Origin: Elmis aenea
Lineage: Eukaryota > Arthropoda > Insecta > Coleoptera > Elmidae
Direction of reading: 5' to 3'
Length of the DNA: 64,000 bases
NCBI GenBank assembly: GCA_947652605.1
Contig: OX393576.1
Coordinates: 57,636,966 to 57,700,965 of the forward strand
This document shows, piece by piece, positions 12,513 to 23,759 of the stretch. Below the pieces are notes generated by a model. It had not been told where the DNA came from. It was given only the letters and a program-made list of their open reading frames with translations, and did no database searches. Each line of letters opens with the position of its first letter. The stretch's first letter is position 1. The translations under genes were made by a program, and so were the position numbers.

Positions 12513-12641
12513 CTAGACCCCAATTCTATGAACAGCTAATACTGGCCAATACATTTATTACTACATAGTTTACGCATGCGAGTAAAACAGTTCATGTACT
12601 TATCCATGAATTGGTTTTAAATCGCTTGTTGGAACAAACCT

Positions 12642-13789
12642 CAAGTTTCGTGTTTGCAACGGTCATTAATTTCTCAGTATTGAATTCAGAACTGAAATAA
12701 GTAGAATTTTGAGGACCGTGTCATACAGCCTTTAGCCTTCAGACGATTACCACAAGCTTTGTGAAGACGTGGCGCCGTCCAGTAAGCTTTAATATTCAAA
12801 ATTAGTGTTATATAGTTTAACGGAGCTCTTTACGGTTTTTAAATATCTTCAAAGACAGTAAACGTACCGATGTAAAATGCGCATCATAAAGTCGAATGTA
12901 TTCAGAGCACGGGGCGTTTATTCTATGTGCCATACTTCATTCTAATATGCATTCACTCTTTTCATCTTTGAGCCATCGCTGCACGCGAAATATTTTTATG
13001 CTCTCTACACGAAACACAAGGTCGACCCTCGCGATCAAGGATTTTAAATGATTATTTCACGCGTAAAAGTTGAAATGCGCGTAAAATTATTTGTCAATTT
13101 TGAAAGATTGCTCAAAAATGAGTTTTTAATTTAGCTGAAAACGTAAAGGTTGCAGCTGACAGATGTGTAAGAGGAAGTGCGTGAAATAAAAAACCTTTCA
13201 ACGTCGCTGCAAACTACAGGAAAACGTAAACTAAGCAAAAGTTTTGTCGTTAAATTAGTTTTCCCTCCGGGCGTTCGTTCACGTTGGTTTTAAACAAGCC
13301 GAACGAAACATTTACAAGTTGTATGTTATATTTAAAACCGATAACTAACTGTTTAAACATTTAATGGAAACCGCTATTGGTAGCGCGTATATAAAAATTA
13401 ACGTTTATTATCTTTAATCTATTTTAAAATAGAACAAAGGAATTACTCAAGGCTCTTATAAAAATAACAAAAACAACTAATAATAAATACACTTTCCCAT
13501 TACGAAATAAAATAGTTTGGCTCAGAAACTTAAAACTTATCCAATAAACAATGGATTATTAAAACAAAGTGTGAATAAATAGAGTTTGTCTATTTTATAC
13601 CGGCCAATACAGATATCCCAAAAATGGTTGGAGTAAAGAATTGTATTGTGTAGCAGTTTCCATCCTTTTTTAAGCATCGACATTTTACCAAAAAAAAATC
13701 GATTTAGTTCCAACACAGTTTTTTTTTTAATACCTAATAATTTCCACGAAAAAAAAAACATAATCCTTAGAGGGGGCGTTGTCTCTTTA
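12642..13789. other. No recognisable gene
   Basis: Slightly less AT-rich than its surroundings, but with no assignable frame. The frames at 13537-13761 and 13646-13840 overlap on opposite strands and have no motif. Confidence 0.45.
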
Positions 13790-14160
13790 TACAGGGTGGA
13801 CCAGTTGCGAGTGTTTTACAGGGTATCTCGGTTAACGTAATAGTTGAAGAAAACCTGATATCAGTCTCTTGAGCTAATAAAAAAAAACTATGTATACAGA
13901 TTTTTTATTTCGCTTTCCATTTTGTCATTGTAGAGTGTAGACGAAAAATGAAATTTCATCATTTTTAAAAATTTACTGCATGCGAAATATTATAGGTGTA
14001 GTTTTTTATTAATAAATTAATGCTTAACTTAAAAACCAAATTCAGATTTTTTTGGCGACCTGACTTTAGAGATAGGAAGTAAACTTATATTTAAAAAATA
14101 AAGCCCTAGTTGGCTATGACTTTATATGAAAGAGCGTTCTTTTTACTTTTCAAAAATATA

Positions 14161-15055
14161 GAGTAAAGTGCCTTAATATGGAACACTTTTTTGTATTCGG
14201 CAATAATATTCATATTTATTCAAAAAAAATTAGTAAAAAAAATTATAAGGAATTTGTAATGAATACGCAACACATTACTCGAATTCTGGTACGATATTAC
14301 GGTAGATATTTCTCATATAGCTATTTTTTTTAAATGTTACTACTATTCCATATTAAGCTCCCGGGGAACCTAATATGGAATACTAGGGGTTCTTAATATG
14401 AAATAAAGAATTATATAGGAAGTATACATTAAAATAAACAACTGCTCATAGATTAATCATTTATTTCTTTCTGATTTGCATTATTACTTAAACCAAACCA
14501 AAACTCTGTTATTTATGTAAATTAAATTATAATTCAAATGTCATTCGAACTAAATGTTAATAATTTATTCATTTTTTACAGGTAGGACAATAGAATTGTT
14601 TTTTTGGTTATTTTGCACATTTTTCGTCTGCCCATTTCTGACACTTTTGACACAGAACCCATATTGCTGTACTTAGTGACCATAATCATATTCATTATAA
14701 GGCACCTCTATGTATTCCATATTAGGCATCAATGCGACATTTCAAAAATCGGTATATGTAAAACATGAAATAACCCCAATCAAAATTTTGGTCTATTTAA
14801 TTGAAATGTAAAGGTTCATGTTCAATAAAAATGCAATAAAATATTTTATATTATTTACCCTAGCATATAATATTTTGCACTAACAGATTCAACAAAAATA
14901 TATTTGAAACTGTTATGTAATCTAGTGAATATTGTTTAACTATTGATCAATGTACAAATAGATAAATATACTTTTCAACAGATATCGCTTATTCATTGTC
15001 ATAAAACTGATGTATTCCATAATAGGTAACTGTTCCATATTAGGGCACTTTACTC
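14161..15055 (-). mobile_element. Nested pogo-like element A with TAATATGGAAC repeats
   Basis: Inverted ends of about 25 bases starting GAGTAAAGTGCC and running into TAATATGGAAC, with a TA duplication (14159-14160, 15056-15057). The element sits inside the left arm of foldback A and is younger than it. Six or seven copies of TAATATGGAA or its inverse are scattered through it (near 14173, 14345, 14371, 14394, 14711, 15011, 15030). It keeps only a PHD-finger scrap of a pogo-type transposase. Confidence 0.75.
14578..14670 (-). pseudogene. PHD-finger tail of a pogo-type transposase
   Basis: On the minus strand the translation reads IWVLCQKCQKWADEKCAK, a stop, then QFYCPTCKK. It fits the C-x2-C-x2-W-x-[HD]-x2-C-A ... 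Y-C-x2-C pattern of the PHD-like finger that ends many Tigger/pogo transposases in insects. The DDE core is gone. Confidence 0.65.
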
Positions 15056-15247
15056 TATATTTTTATATGTGTTGCACAAAATTACCGAGATATGGCTAAC
15101 ATTGTGAAAATTTTGTTATCAAAGTTTGCCATGATTTCGTAAACAAGTGAAGTTTGCAATTAATGAACAAGTAAACGTCATATCCAATTGAACTTTTAAG
15201 CAAATTTTCTTTTGCGTTTTATAACTGTTTATTGTGGCACTGTGAAC

Positions 15248-15346
15248 ACGGCTAAATTTGAACAATTTAAGAATCTTAATATGTTACAAATTTACATTGT
15301 AAATGTTAAAAACGTAGCGGCTGCTGCAGAATTTGCTTGGAAATAA
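15248..15346 (+). pseudogene. DUF4817-type mariner transposase start (degraded)
   Basis: Beginning at an ACG that probably replaced ATG, the frame reads AKFEQFKNLNMLQIYIVN and then KNVAAAAEFAWK before a stop. The spacing of ML-x-I-Y, the N and the A-A-x-x-F follows the DUF4817 helix-turn-helix start seen at 31421 and 51818 in this window. The match is by pattern only. It sits in the loop of foldback A. Confidence 0.45.
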
Positions 15347-15835
15347 TATTTAGTTGTTTTTTAATTGTGAACATCACCTGTTTACGAAACCATGGCAAAC
15401 TTTGATAGTAAAACTTTCACAAAATTAGTCATATCTCGGTTATTTTTTGCAACACCTATGAAAATATACATTTTTGAAAAGTAAAAAGAACGCTCTTTCA
15501 TATGAAGGCATAGCCAACTAGGGCTTTATTTTTTAAGTATAAGTTTACTTCATATCTCGAAAGGCAACGTGGCTAAAAAATTGATTTTTAAATGAAAAAT
15601 TGCAATAAAAATATTTTTGTTTTATTTAAATAAATAAAGAAGTTATGGCAAAATTTTAATAATGAAGAAATTTTATTTTTCGTCTATAGTGCCAAAATGA
15701 AAAGCGATATAAAAAATCTGATTACAAAGGCGTCCTTTTTCAAAAAAATAGCTTAAGAGACCGAAATCAGATTTTCACTAACTATTTCGGTAATCAAGAT
15801 ACCCCGTAAAACCTTCGAATTTGGTCCACCCTGTA

Positions 15836-16749
15836 TAGCATCCAAAACTTATTGTAAATAATTTTAAGATAATTATTATGATAATTGTTTGGGTTTTTTA
15901 TCAGTGGTGTATTTTATTAGCTCTAATAAAATTTTGTTTGGATGATTGAAATGACCAAAATTGTCTCTGGCTTGATGTTAAGATATAGGTAATGTTAAAA
16001 AAGTTTGGTTTAAAATTACTTTACATTGTTTGTAAATATCTGCGTTTTATTTTTTTTAATCTACTTCTAAATTTTCTTAATAAATTATTCAGGTAGCTTC
16101 TTGAACTGGCCTCCACTAAATAAGTACTAGGAAAAGCTATCATTAAGGACTAAAATTTACGTTTTCATTCTGAGCATTTTTGACGTTCACTTAAAAAAAA
16201 ATATATTGCAGATTCACTTTTTATTTTCCCCTAAATAATTCTACCTTGCAATAAATAAAGGAAGATAAACCAAAAATTAATTTTTCTTCCTTATTGTGGA
16301 ATATTTAAGTTAACCTAGTTTAGTTTACACTGTTCAAAAAAATCATCGATTCCAGTCACTGCAAAGTTATTAAGAGCGCTCAAAACATTCTGCTTCCTTA
16401 CATTATGCAATTACACTTGTGACATGTTTAGACAGTTTCTCAAGTGAAAAATGCGTCAAACTCAGGCGTAATTCAATGTTCAGCGCTATTAATGTGAAAC
16501 GAATATAAAGTAGATCTTTCAACACTGAAAGTCCCTTTTAAAATCAGTGATAGGATATTTTATTCGAATAAGCCAATGAAAAATAAAACAAACAAAAAAA
16601 TTTAAGATTTACATCAAGTCTGTCGATACAATTATTTATAACTTAGTTTTTAATGTTTAAATTAGCATAAGTTTCTATCAAGTAGGGTGTGTTAAATTCT
16701 TATTTAAGTTGGACCCTATTGTTCTGACACGCTTCATATTTTTATTTTT
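15836..16749. other. No recognisable gene
   Basis: AT-rich, no frame longer than about 60 codons and no inverted repeats noticed. Confidence 0.5.
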
Positions 16750-16753
16750 TTAA

Positions 16754-18922
16754 CACTAGAACCGCCGGAAAATGTTACTACCTTCAACCGCCGTAACCGG
16801 TCATTTTGACCGCTGTGGTTTAAATGAAGCCTTTTTGCTGTTTGTAAAATTTTATTATGTTTAACAACACAAATAAAGCATAAATAAATAACATAATAAT
16901 ATTGCGCTAAGTTTAAGTACTGAAAAATAAATATTTTAACAAAAAATGGTTTAACATAATTATTAGTTTGCACAATTTAAAGAAATTACAATAATTGTTT
17001 GTACACTTCCAGCACATATTCCGCAGACATATTTTTTACACAAATGACAAACGTTTGCAGTTTTGTTCGACTTACTTTGTTACATTGTATTTTGGAAGCA
17101 TTTTTCGGAGTAGCACTTTTTTGCAAATCTATGTTCTCTACCAAGTTCTTCAGCTAGATGTAATATAAAATCTCTTCTTGTCGTATTTTGACTGGTCACT
17201 TTCGTATAAATAACCCACGAATTAATTAATGCCAAACCTAAGATATTGTACAGAATGTAAACAGGCCAACTTCGTGAACCTTCATTTGTGTAATCTTTTT
17301 TTGCCATTTAATCTAAAATGTGAACGCTACACTTGTTTTTCATTGTAAAATATAATTGTTTCAGGTTTTTTATTCTTTTCTTGATCCACTGTTATGAAGC
17401 GAACTCAAAATCATTACATTTTTATTTGGTTTAGGAGCATGATATATTGTCAGTGTACTTGGGATCCAGATTCATTATTGTAGTAGAATATAATTGCATT
17501 TTATTGTTTTTCAAGCGATTGATAGTGCCAACTATGGTAGTATTTTTTTAGCCAATTTATTGACCAGTTCCACACTAGTGAAGAAAATATAAGTAGTTAC
17601 ATTTCTACCTTTATTCAAAAACGGTTCCATTAATTTTAGTACAATATATTCAGCAAGTGGCTGATCAACCGGGCGCGTCTCATCTTTCTCTAAATAAAGG
17701 AAACCGTTCAGCAAATACTTGGTTTTTGTGTCGGCTGCCAACCAAAACCTAATTCAAAATTTATCTGGCTTGTTGGCCATATATTGAGTAAATCGACATC
17801 TCGCTTTTGTTGGAAATATTTGCTCATCTATGGTTATGTTTTCTCCTGGAATATAGCAAGCCTTACAGTTTGAAATAAACTTATTCAAAATTTCTGGAGC
17901 CAAACAAAATTTATCATTTTTTAAAAGTTTGCTTCATGTAAAACAAATTTAAAATCTAATGAACCAATAATCGTCCTGCAATCGTCTTCGTACCTCAGTT
18001 GCAGTGCATTTCATATATGTTTTAGCATTGAAGTGTCCACAAATAAGCAAAAAGCACTTACTACAGAACTCACAGACACATTCCGCTTTGCATAAAGAGT
18101 TGGTCCAGGGTTATCCCGAATTATACATCTCGTAAGTGCACGTCCAGAAGAAGGGCTGCTAGGTGCTATAACTTCCCAAACATGTCCAGCTTTTGAAGTT
18201 TGTTTACTTCCGACTGGTAGAGTACAAGGTTTTTTCGCATACGATGTTGGGTAACGTTGCTCTTCGGTACATTTGATGTTCTTGGACCAGTAATTACATT
18301 ATTTTCACTGCTGCTAAATTTCCCTCTAAGGTTTTCAGTAATTAATTCATCGTTTTTACCATCAACAAGTGTATCACAATCTACTTCACTTTTTCTTCCA
18401 GATTCATTTTCTGGTAACCTTTCTAACTCTTCTAAATATTTTAGCGCTGTCTCTTGTGTTAGGCCATAAGATGACCACATTTTGTCAATTCACTAGCACT
18501 AGCACTACAAGAATTATTGGACTGTATAATATGACACATAGCAGCAATATATTATATATAACAATATTTCGGTGACAAAGTCAAAGTTGCAGACACATAT
18601 ATAACTTGCAAACTCAGAAATATAAAAAAAGTAACTATTGATAACCATAAAAAAATTTGCTAAAACACTTCTACAATGAAAGATTATGTGTAATGTAAAT
18701 ATTTTTAACAACGGTCAAATTGACCGTATTTGGCAGTTTAAGGTATAATATTTGAAATTTCATAGAAATAATTTTTTTTAAAATTTGAAAGATGGTATAT
18801 CATAAGATAAAAATAAGTTAGGAAAACTCATGAAAGCGCATTGTTGTACTTAAAAAAATAACCGAAACAGCTCAATTTAAAGAAAGCGAACGGTCAAATT
18901 GACCGCTGCGGCGGTTCTACTG
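16754..18922 (-). mobile_element. piggyBac element, degraded but full-span
   Basis: TTAA at 16750-16753 and 18923-18926 flank inverted ends CACTAGAACCGCCG (left) and CGGCGGTTCTACTG (right). The 2.17-kb element carries a broken minus-strand transposase from 18480 to about 16990. Palindromes CGGTCATTTTGACCG (16798-16812), ACGGTCAAATTGACCGT (18711-18727) and CGGTCAAATTGACCG (18891-18905) lie inside the ends. Confidence 0.88.
16990..18480 (-). pseudogene. piggyBac transposase pseudogene
   Basis: Read on the minus strand, pieces appear in the correct order in different frames. The N-terminal segment (18480-18166) starts MWSSYGLTQETALKYLEELE. A middle piece around 17900-17760 shows YIPGENITIDEQIFPTKAR and then FTQYMANKPDKF. 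A core piece (17741-17532) has KYLLNGF ... GRNVTTYIFFTS. A C-terminal piece (17307-17080) has RSWPVYILYN and LAEELG, and a cysteine-rich tail CHLCKKYVCGICAGS near 17020 matches the zinc domain. In the core the usual T-D-N-x-F-T-S has become T-Y-I-F-F-T-S, so a catalytic aspartate is Tyr (codon 17591-17589). Frameshifts and stops confirm that it is dead. Confidence 0.85.
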
Positions 18923-18926
18923 TTAA

Positions 18927-19394
18927 ATTATAAAACACCCCCTACTGTTAACGTTAACTATCGGTTGTCAGTTTAAATTTGTATTGCATGGGACTATACG
19001 CTGGTTCAAAATAAACGCTGTATGTTTTATAAGTTGGGTTAATCATATCATCAGTTGTTCTCTAAATTGCAACTGTTGTATGATCAAAATATGTTGCAAA
19101 TTTTTTAAAAATCCATGCATATTTTAATTCTTATTATTGAAACTAAAGTTCCAATATAAAGTCTAGTATTAGTAAAATTTTAAATATGACAATAACAACA
19201 ATAATTGTCTAATGATACTTGAATGGTTGGGGTGATTTATTAATTAATATAATGAAGTTTACTGAAAAATCACATATCTTCCATTAAAGATCTTGCAGGA
19301 ATGCTAGGCTAGTTTAAAAAATGAACAGATCACTTTGTTATCTTTGAATTATTTTTCATTTTTGGCTCGCTAAGATAATATTTCATAGTAAAGC
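18927..19394. other. No recognisable gene
   Basis: About 470 bases of AT-rich spacer between two transposons. It opens with a short GTTAACGTTAAC stretch near 18948, and nothing else is evident. Confidence 0.45.
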
Positions 19395-19675
19395 TAGGTA
19401 GGGGAAGTTCGGCTAAAATGGGATACTGAGGTAAAATGGGAAATTGTAACAATTCGTCCTTCCATAAACGCCATCTATTTAAAACTTATGTAAAACATCT
19501 TATAGGTTGTCCTGATTTAGCGAGAAAAATTATAGAACGTCGGTGTACGCATTAAGAGTGATAACCTACAAATTGCATGTCATAAATTATTCCTGCATAA
19601 AGTGACACTCAAAAAGGTAAGTACTGTGCCTGTGTTTATTGATTGATACTAAACATTTTTTGTTTTACTTAACCA

Positions 19676-22168
19676 CAAGCCTAACTCTTTTTTTACACGG
19701 TCCTTTTTAACACGATTTTGAAATAACACGGTCAGCGAAAAAACCGTATCCCTTTTTTTTACACGGATTAATTTACTTTAACACGGTGCAAAAAAAATTA
19801 AATTATCGTCAATGTGAGTTTGCGCCAGGTTTTCAGGTATTGCATCAGTTCATTTTTGAAGCATCATTAGCTTTTTAGCTCATAACGTTTACGTCACAGT
19901 GAAGTGCATAGGTCGTGCTATCAGGTGTATTAAAGAATAAAAAGGTAGATATGAATTTTTTTTAAACTTTGTGGTATGTATCGTAATTAGAATTTTTACG
20001 GTAGATTACGACTTAACAATGTCTAAAATTACAAAGGGAAGAAAAAGAAAAGCAATTTCGTTAGAAACAAAAATTAAAATCTTGGACCGCCTTGCGAGTG
20101 GTGAAGGTTCCACATCTGTGGGTAAAAGTTTTGGCTTAAACGAAGCAACTGTAAGAACAATTAAAAAAAATGAGAATGCTATACGAAAGTCTATCATCTG
20201 CGGATCAAAACTTAGCTCAAAAACATCATCGTACAGTAGAGATTCCGTCTTAGAAAAAATGGAAATTTTTTTGGTGCTTTGGATTGAGGATTTGGTGCAA
20301 AAAAGGGTACCTGTAGATGGAAATATGATAAAGGAGAAGGCACTACGAATTTATGAAAAACTACAAGAATCGGAACCATTAATAAGTCTTCAATCAAAAC
20401 AAGGTAAAAAAAAGGAATTTTCTGCTAGTGAAGGATGGATGACAGGATTTTTAAAAAGAAATGCATTTCACAATATAAAAATGAAAGGGGAAGTTGCGTC
20501 TGCGGATGAAAACGCTGCCAAGAGCTTTCCAGAAAAACTAGCCAAAATAATAACAGAGAATGGCTATATTCCTGACCAGATTTTTAACGCAGACGAAACA
20601 GGTCTATACTGGAAGAAAATGCCTTCCAGGACATTTATAGCAAAATCAGAAAAATCTGCTAGTGGTTTTAAAGTTTCTAAAGATCGGGTCACATTTTTGC
20701 TTTGTAGCAATGCTTCTGGTGACCGAATCTTAAAACCTCTGGTGATAAACCGAGCAATAATGCCACGTGCTATGAAAGGGAAAAACAATAAACAATTGCC
20801 AGTTCATTGGATGGCAAATAAAAAAGCATGGATGACAGCAGGTCTATTTGCTGAATGGTTTAAGAAATGCTTTGTTCCTGAAGTTCGAAAATACATGAAG
20901 GAAAAGAAACTTGATTTTAAAGTGCTTTTACTTGTTGATAATGCGCCTAGTCATCCAGTATTAGAGCATCCAAATGTTCAGGTATTGTTTTTGCCACCCA
21001 ATACCACTTCCCTGATTCAACCATTGGATCAGGGAATAATCGCTACGTTCAAGGTTTATTACATTAAATTAGCCTTCAAGCATATTTTGGATGCGATTGA
21101 GAAAGAACGTTAAGATCGTTGAAGCTTGGAAAAAATATTCAATCATGGATTGCATTACATATGCTTCTTTGGCCGTACAGCAGATAAGGGCATCTACATT
21201 AAATGCATGCTGGAAAACAATTTTGCCGGAATGCGATAAGAGTGAAAACTTGATTCCACAGACATCGATAGAATCTTCTAAAATTATAGCGTTGGCACAT
21301 GAAATCGGCGGAGAAGGTTTTGAAAACATGCAAACTGAGGACATCAATGAATTGATAATTGATAAACCCCTAGATGAGGATGATTTAATTGAATTAATAA
21401 CACATAACAATGATACTGATAAAGAGAATGAAGGTGAAGTTCCTCAATTAACTGCAACTTTGATTGCTGAGGGCCTAAAACTTGGTACCAGTATGGAAAA
21501 TCATTTTTTAAACGTTGATCCAAATGAAGAACGCGCTCTAAAATTCCAACGAGATCTAAAGATGTGTTTGGCTGGGTATCAAGAATTGTACAAGGAACTT
21601 GTTAAACCAAAACAGCAAAAGAAAATAACAGATTTTCTTACAAAAACATCAAAACCGCAAGAACTTTCAGATGATAGTCAATCTGTTCAAAATGTTACAA
21701 CTGGACGAAAATCTTCATTGGATTTAAACTTGGCAGATGTGGTAGATCTCTCTAGCGAGGATAGCGAGGGTGGTGATTTTGCTCCACCTGGTCGTAAACA
21801 TATGCGATTATTATCAAGTAGCGATGAATAATAACTAATACATATTATATCCAGTAGGTATTGTTTTATTGAAAATGTTTAATTTATTATTTTTGTAATA
21901 TATATGTGATATTAATTTTATTTTAGTTAGAATATAATACAAATGTGAATGAATTTTATTTTGTTGTCAAATATGTATGTAAATGTACGTATTTTATGTA
22001 TATAAGTATGTACTCAAATACATTTATTTTTTCGTTATTTTTTACACGGTTTTTTTTATTAATTGGAACGTATCTTCCATTTTACTATAGAAAACTTTTT
22101 TTGCACGTTTTTTTATTTCCTCGATTTTTTGAGGAACGTATCCTCCGTGTAAAAAAAGAGTTGGGTGT
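19676..22168 (+). mobile_element. Tigger (pogo group) element, nearly complete
   Basis: AACTCTTTTTTTACACGG at 19683-19700 and its exact inverse at 22145-22162 mark the ends. A few more bases outside are alignable but the precise termini are uncertain. ACACGGT motifs are repeated near both ends. Between them lies one transposase interrupted only by a single frame change. The element interrupts the left half of the TAAAATGGGAT element, so it arrived later. Confidence 0.8.
20019..21831 (+). pseudogene. Tigger-type DDE transposase, one frameshift
   Basis: Start chosen at the ATG at 20019 (MSKITKGRKRKAISLETKIK), the typical CENP-B-type helix-turn-helix start; the frame is open 16 codons further upstream without an ATG. 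A second DNA-binding (HTH_CenpB) region follows, with GWMTGFLKRN. The catalytic triad is visible: FNADETGL (Asp codon 20592), LLVDNAPSH (20937) and SLIQPLDQG (21027), giving about 114 and 29 intervening residues, normal for Tigger. The frame stops at 21111-21113. The homologous C-terminal part continues in the +1 frame to 21831 (KIVEAWKKYSIMDCITYAS ... an acidic serine-rich end). One indel near 21095-21110 accounts for the break. The total of about 600 residues is normal for TIGD1-like proteins. A source of active enzyme in the past; now probably dead. Confidence 0.85.
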
Positions 22169-22729
22169 ATAGACAAGTCATGCACTGTAAGCGAATTTGC
22201 AATACTTTCAACGTTTAGCTTTATTTTATTTTTATTTTTTTTTATTTTTTGGTGCGGGTAAAATGGGATTAAGTGTACAGGGTAAAATGGGATAGAACTT
22301 TTTAATGCGCATTTTGGAAATTATTATTATTTAGTTTATTTTTGTTATAAAGCAGTAGATGATGGGAAACAAATATATTAGCTGATGTGAAAGACGATAA
22401 TTTCATTTGTGACTTATGTTTGCAGATTTAATGTGTTGCTAACTTTCCCATTTTACATATAGGTACATTGTATGGCGTATCCCATTTTACCTACACAGTG
22501 TATCTCATTTTACCAACATGTGAAGGTAAAATGGGAAATTTTGATAGTCATTGAATTTTTTTTTCCGGTTACTTTTAATTTTTAATTAAGAATGCCTTTT
22601 TTATTTTATACTTAGTATAATAATCATTCTATGCCTTAACCGAAAGTTAAGTTTAAATATTTCACATACACCTTAAAATAATGGCTCCAAAAGTTAAGTA
22701 TCCCGTCTTACCTACTTTTCCCCTACCTA

Positions 22730-23504
22730 CTAATAGTATATTACATAACAAGAGTTGTAAAAAGCACCTTACGCAACATTACAACTTGAGTTACGTAGCT
22801 TACTTTTTCTACGAACACATAATACCTAAGATTTTTACGATTTTTTGGCATTTGACATTTCTGAACAAGTGTGCGTTTTGCTTACCGTGCGTTATAACTC
22901 AGTTACTGTGCATGCAGGCAGTGTTTGATGTAAGGCTTCTTCGATCTTTCTAGCCAAGTGTACGTTTTGCTTACCGTGCGTTAGGACTCACTATACGTGC
23001 AGGCTGTACGGTAAGAGTCATTTACATTAGTTGCAGTAGAAAAAAACATTTATTGCTTATGCATATAAAAACAGCAGAGGTAATGGATTTATGATATAGC
23101 GTTACTGGCACAAAACTGAAAGCTCAAACGTCCAATTAAAGAATGTTATATGCGTATATTGCTGTATTGCCGCAGTTGCAGTTTGTATCTCGTTCCATTA
23201 ATCTGGTTTTGAAACCATTTACATCTCCGGGTTGTGAGAGTTATAAATGTGGCTGGTCAATATACTCGACATTTGATGTGCTACTATCTCATCGATTTTG
23301 AAAATTTAAAAATATTTTGGCAAAGCTAAAATGCAAGTTATTACCATAATTTGAACAAATAGCGCTGATATAATTACGGATAATAAACTTTGTATGCTTT
23401 TGAATTCGCACTTACTTAAACAGGAAATCTGTTAAACCGTCTCTTTATTTCTATGATCTAACAGTAAATTCATAATAACATAGTGCTGACTGTTAGTTTA
23501 TAAA
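22730..23504. other. No recognisable gene
   Basis: Contains two copies of GTGCGTTTTGCTTACCGTGCG-like sequence near 22870 and 22962, about 90 bases apart. No coding signal. Confidence 0.4.
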
Positions 23505-23735
23505 TTATACAGGCTGGTCCACTTTTTTGTAGCAGGACCTTAATAGCCGATACTAAAACTTAATTTAAAGCGAATATTTCATATCAACATAAGCCCATAA
23601 ACGCTTCTATTTAAAGATACAGGGTATTTAAATCTACTGATTGAGAAACTGTTAAAAGTTATCGATATTTTTTAGAAAATTTCAACACCCTGTATCTCTA
23701 AAATGAAGCGTTTATAGACCCATGTTGATATAGAT
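23505..23735. mobile_element. Small inverted-repeat element with TACAGGGT core ends
   Basis: A stretch from about 23581 (ATCAACATAAGCCCATAAAC) is inverted at about 23690-23731 around a loop bounded by GATACAGGGT (near 23618) and ACCCTGTATC (near 23688). Just upstream is TACAGGCTGGTCCAC, another end-like sequence. It is probably a worn foldback relative. Confidence 0.4.
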
Positions 23736-23759
23736 TTTTTTTTTGTATCGTGTAGCGGC

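Larger units (their letters stand above)
9215..12520. mobile_element. Foldback-like composite element with satellite core
   Basis: The element lies between two copies of CAATTCTATG (9205-9214 and 12521-12530), a likely 10-bp target duplication. Its inverted repeats are long, about 349 bp on the left (to 9563) and 316 bp on the right (from 12205). The outer part of each is a run of AATTCACCGAA units. The core is four copies of a 355-bp repeat, with a hairpin MITE and a hAT element nested in it. Long inverted repeats built from short tandem units, plus a 9-10 bp duplication, recall Foldback-like elements of the Mutator superfamily. I see no transposase, so that assignment is inference. Confidence 0.55.
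9180..12641. repeat. Second partial copy of the 8583-9053 MITE, split by a foldback-like insertion
   Basis: The segment CCCTTGCGAGGCGCACAATT near 9190 resembles 8870-8890. After the insertion, GCTAATACTGGCCAATACAT near 12536 resumes the match to 8955-9053. So the 3' part of the MITE is present twice in tandem and the second copy was interrupted at CAATTCTATG. The first copy has an extra stretch of roughly 45 bases at that point. Confidence 0.5.
13792..15833. mobile_element. Foldback A: TACAGGGTGGACC element with long inverted arms
   Basis: CAGGGTGGACC at 13792 and GGTCCACCCTG ending at 15833 lie inside TA duplications. The inverted arms are about 460 bases: 13792-14160 continued at 15058-15150 after the nested element, pairing with about 15370-15833. 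Each arm contains a TAGCCAACTA motif (14108-14119 inverse, 15509-15520). The loop holds the degraded start of a DUF4817-type mariner transposase (15248-15346). The structure suggests two 5' ends of one mariner joined tail to tail. Confidence 0.75.
19397..22727. mobile_element. Pogo-like non-autonomous element with TAAAATGGGAT repeats
   Basis: TA at 19395-19396 and 22728-22729 flank ends that start GGTAGGGGAA and share a further degenerate stretch to GGGATACT. Without the nested Tigger it is about 840 bp and non-coding. Nine copies of TAAAATGGGA or its inverse lie near the ends (19414, 19431, 22257, 22281, 22445, 22478, 22501, 22526, 22700). Assignment to pogo/Tc1-mariner rests on the TA duplication and the layout alone. 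Confidence 0.6.
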
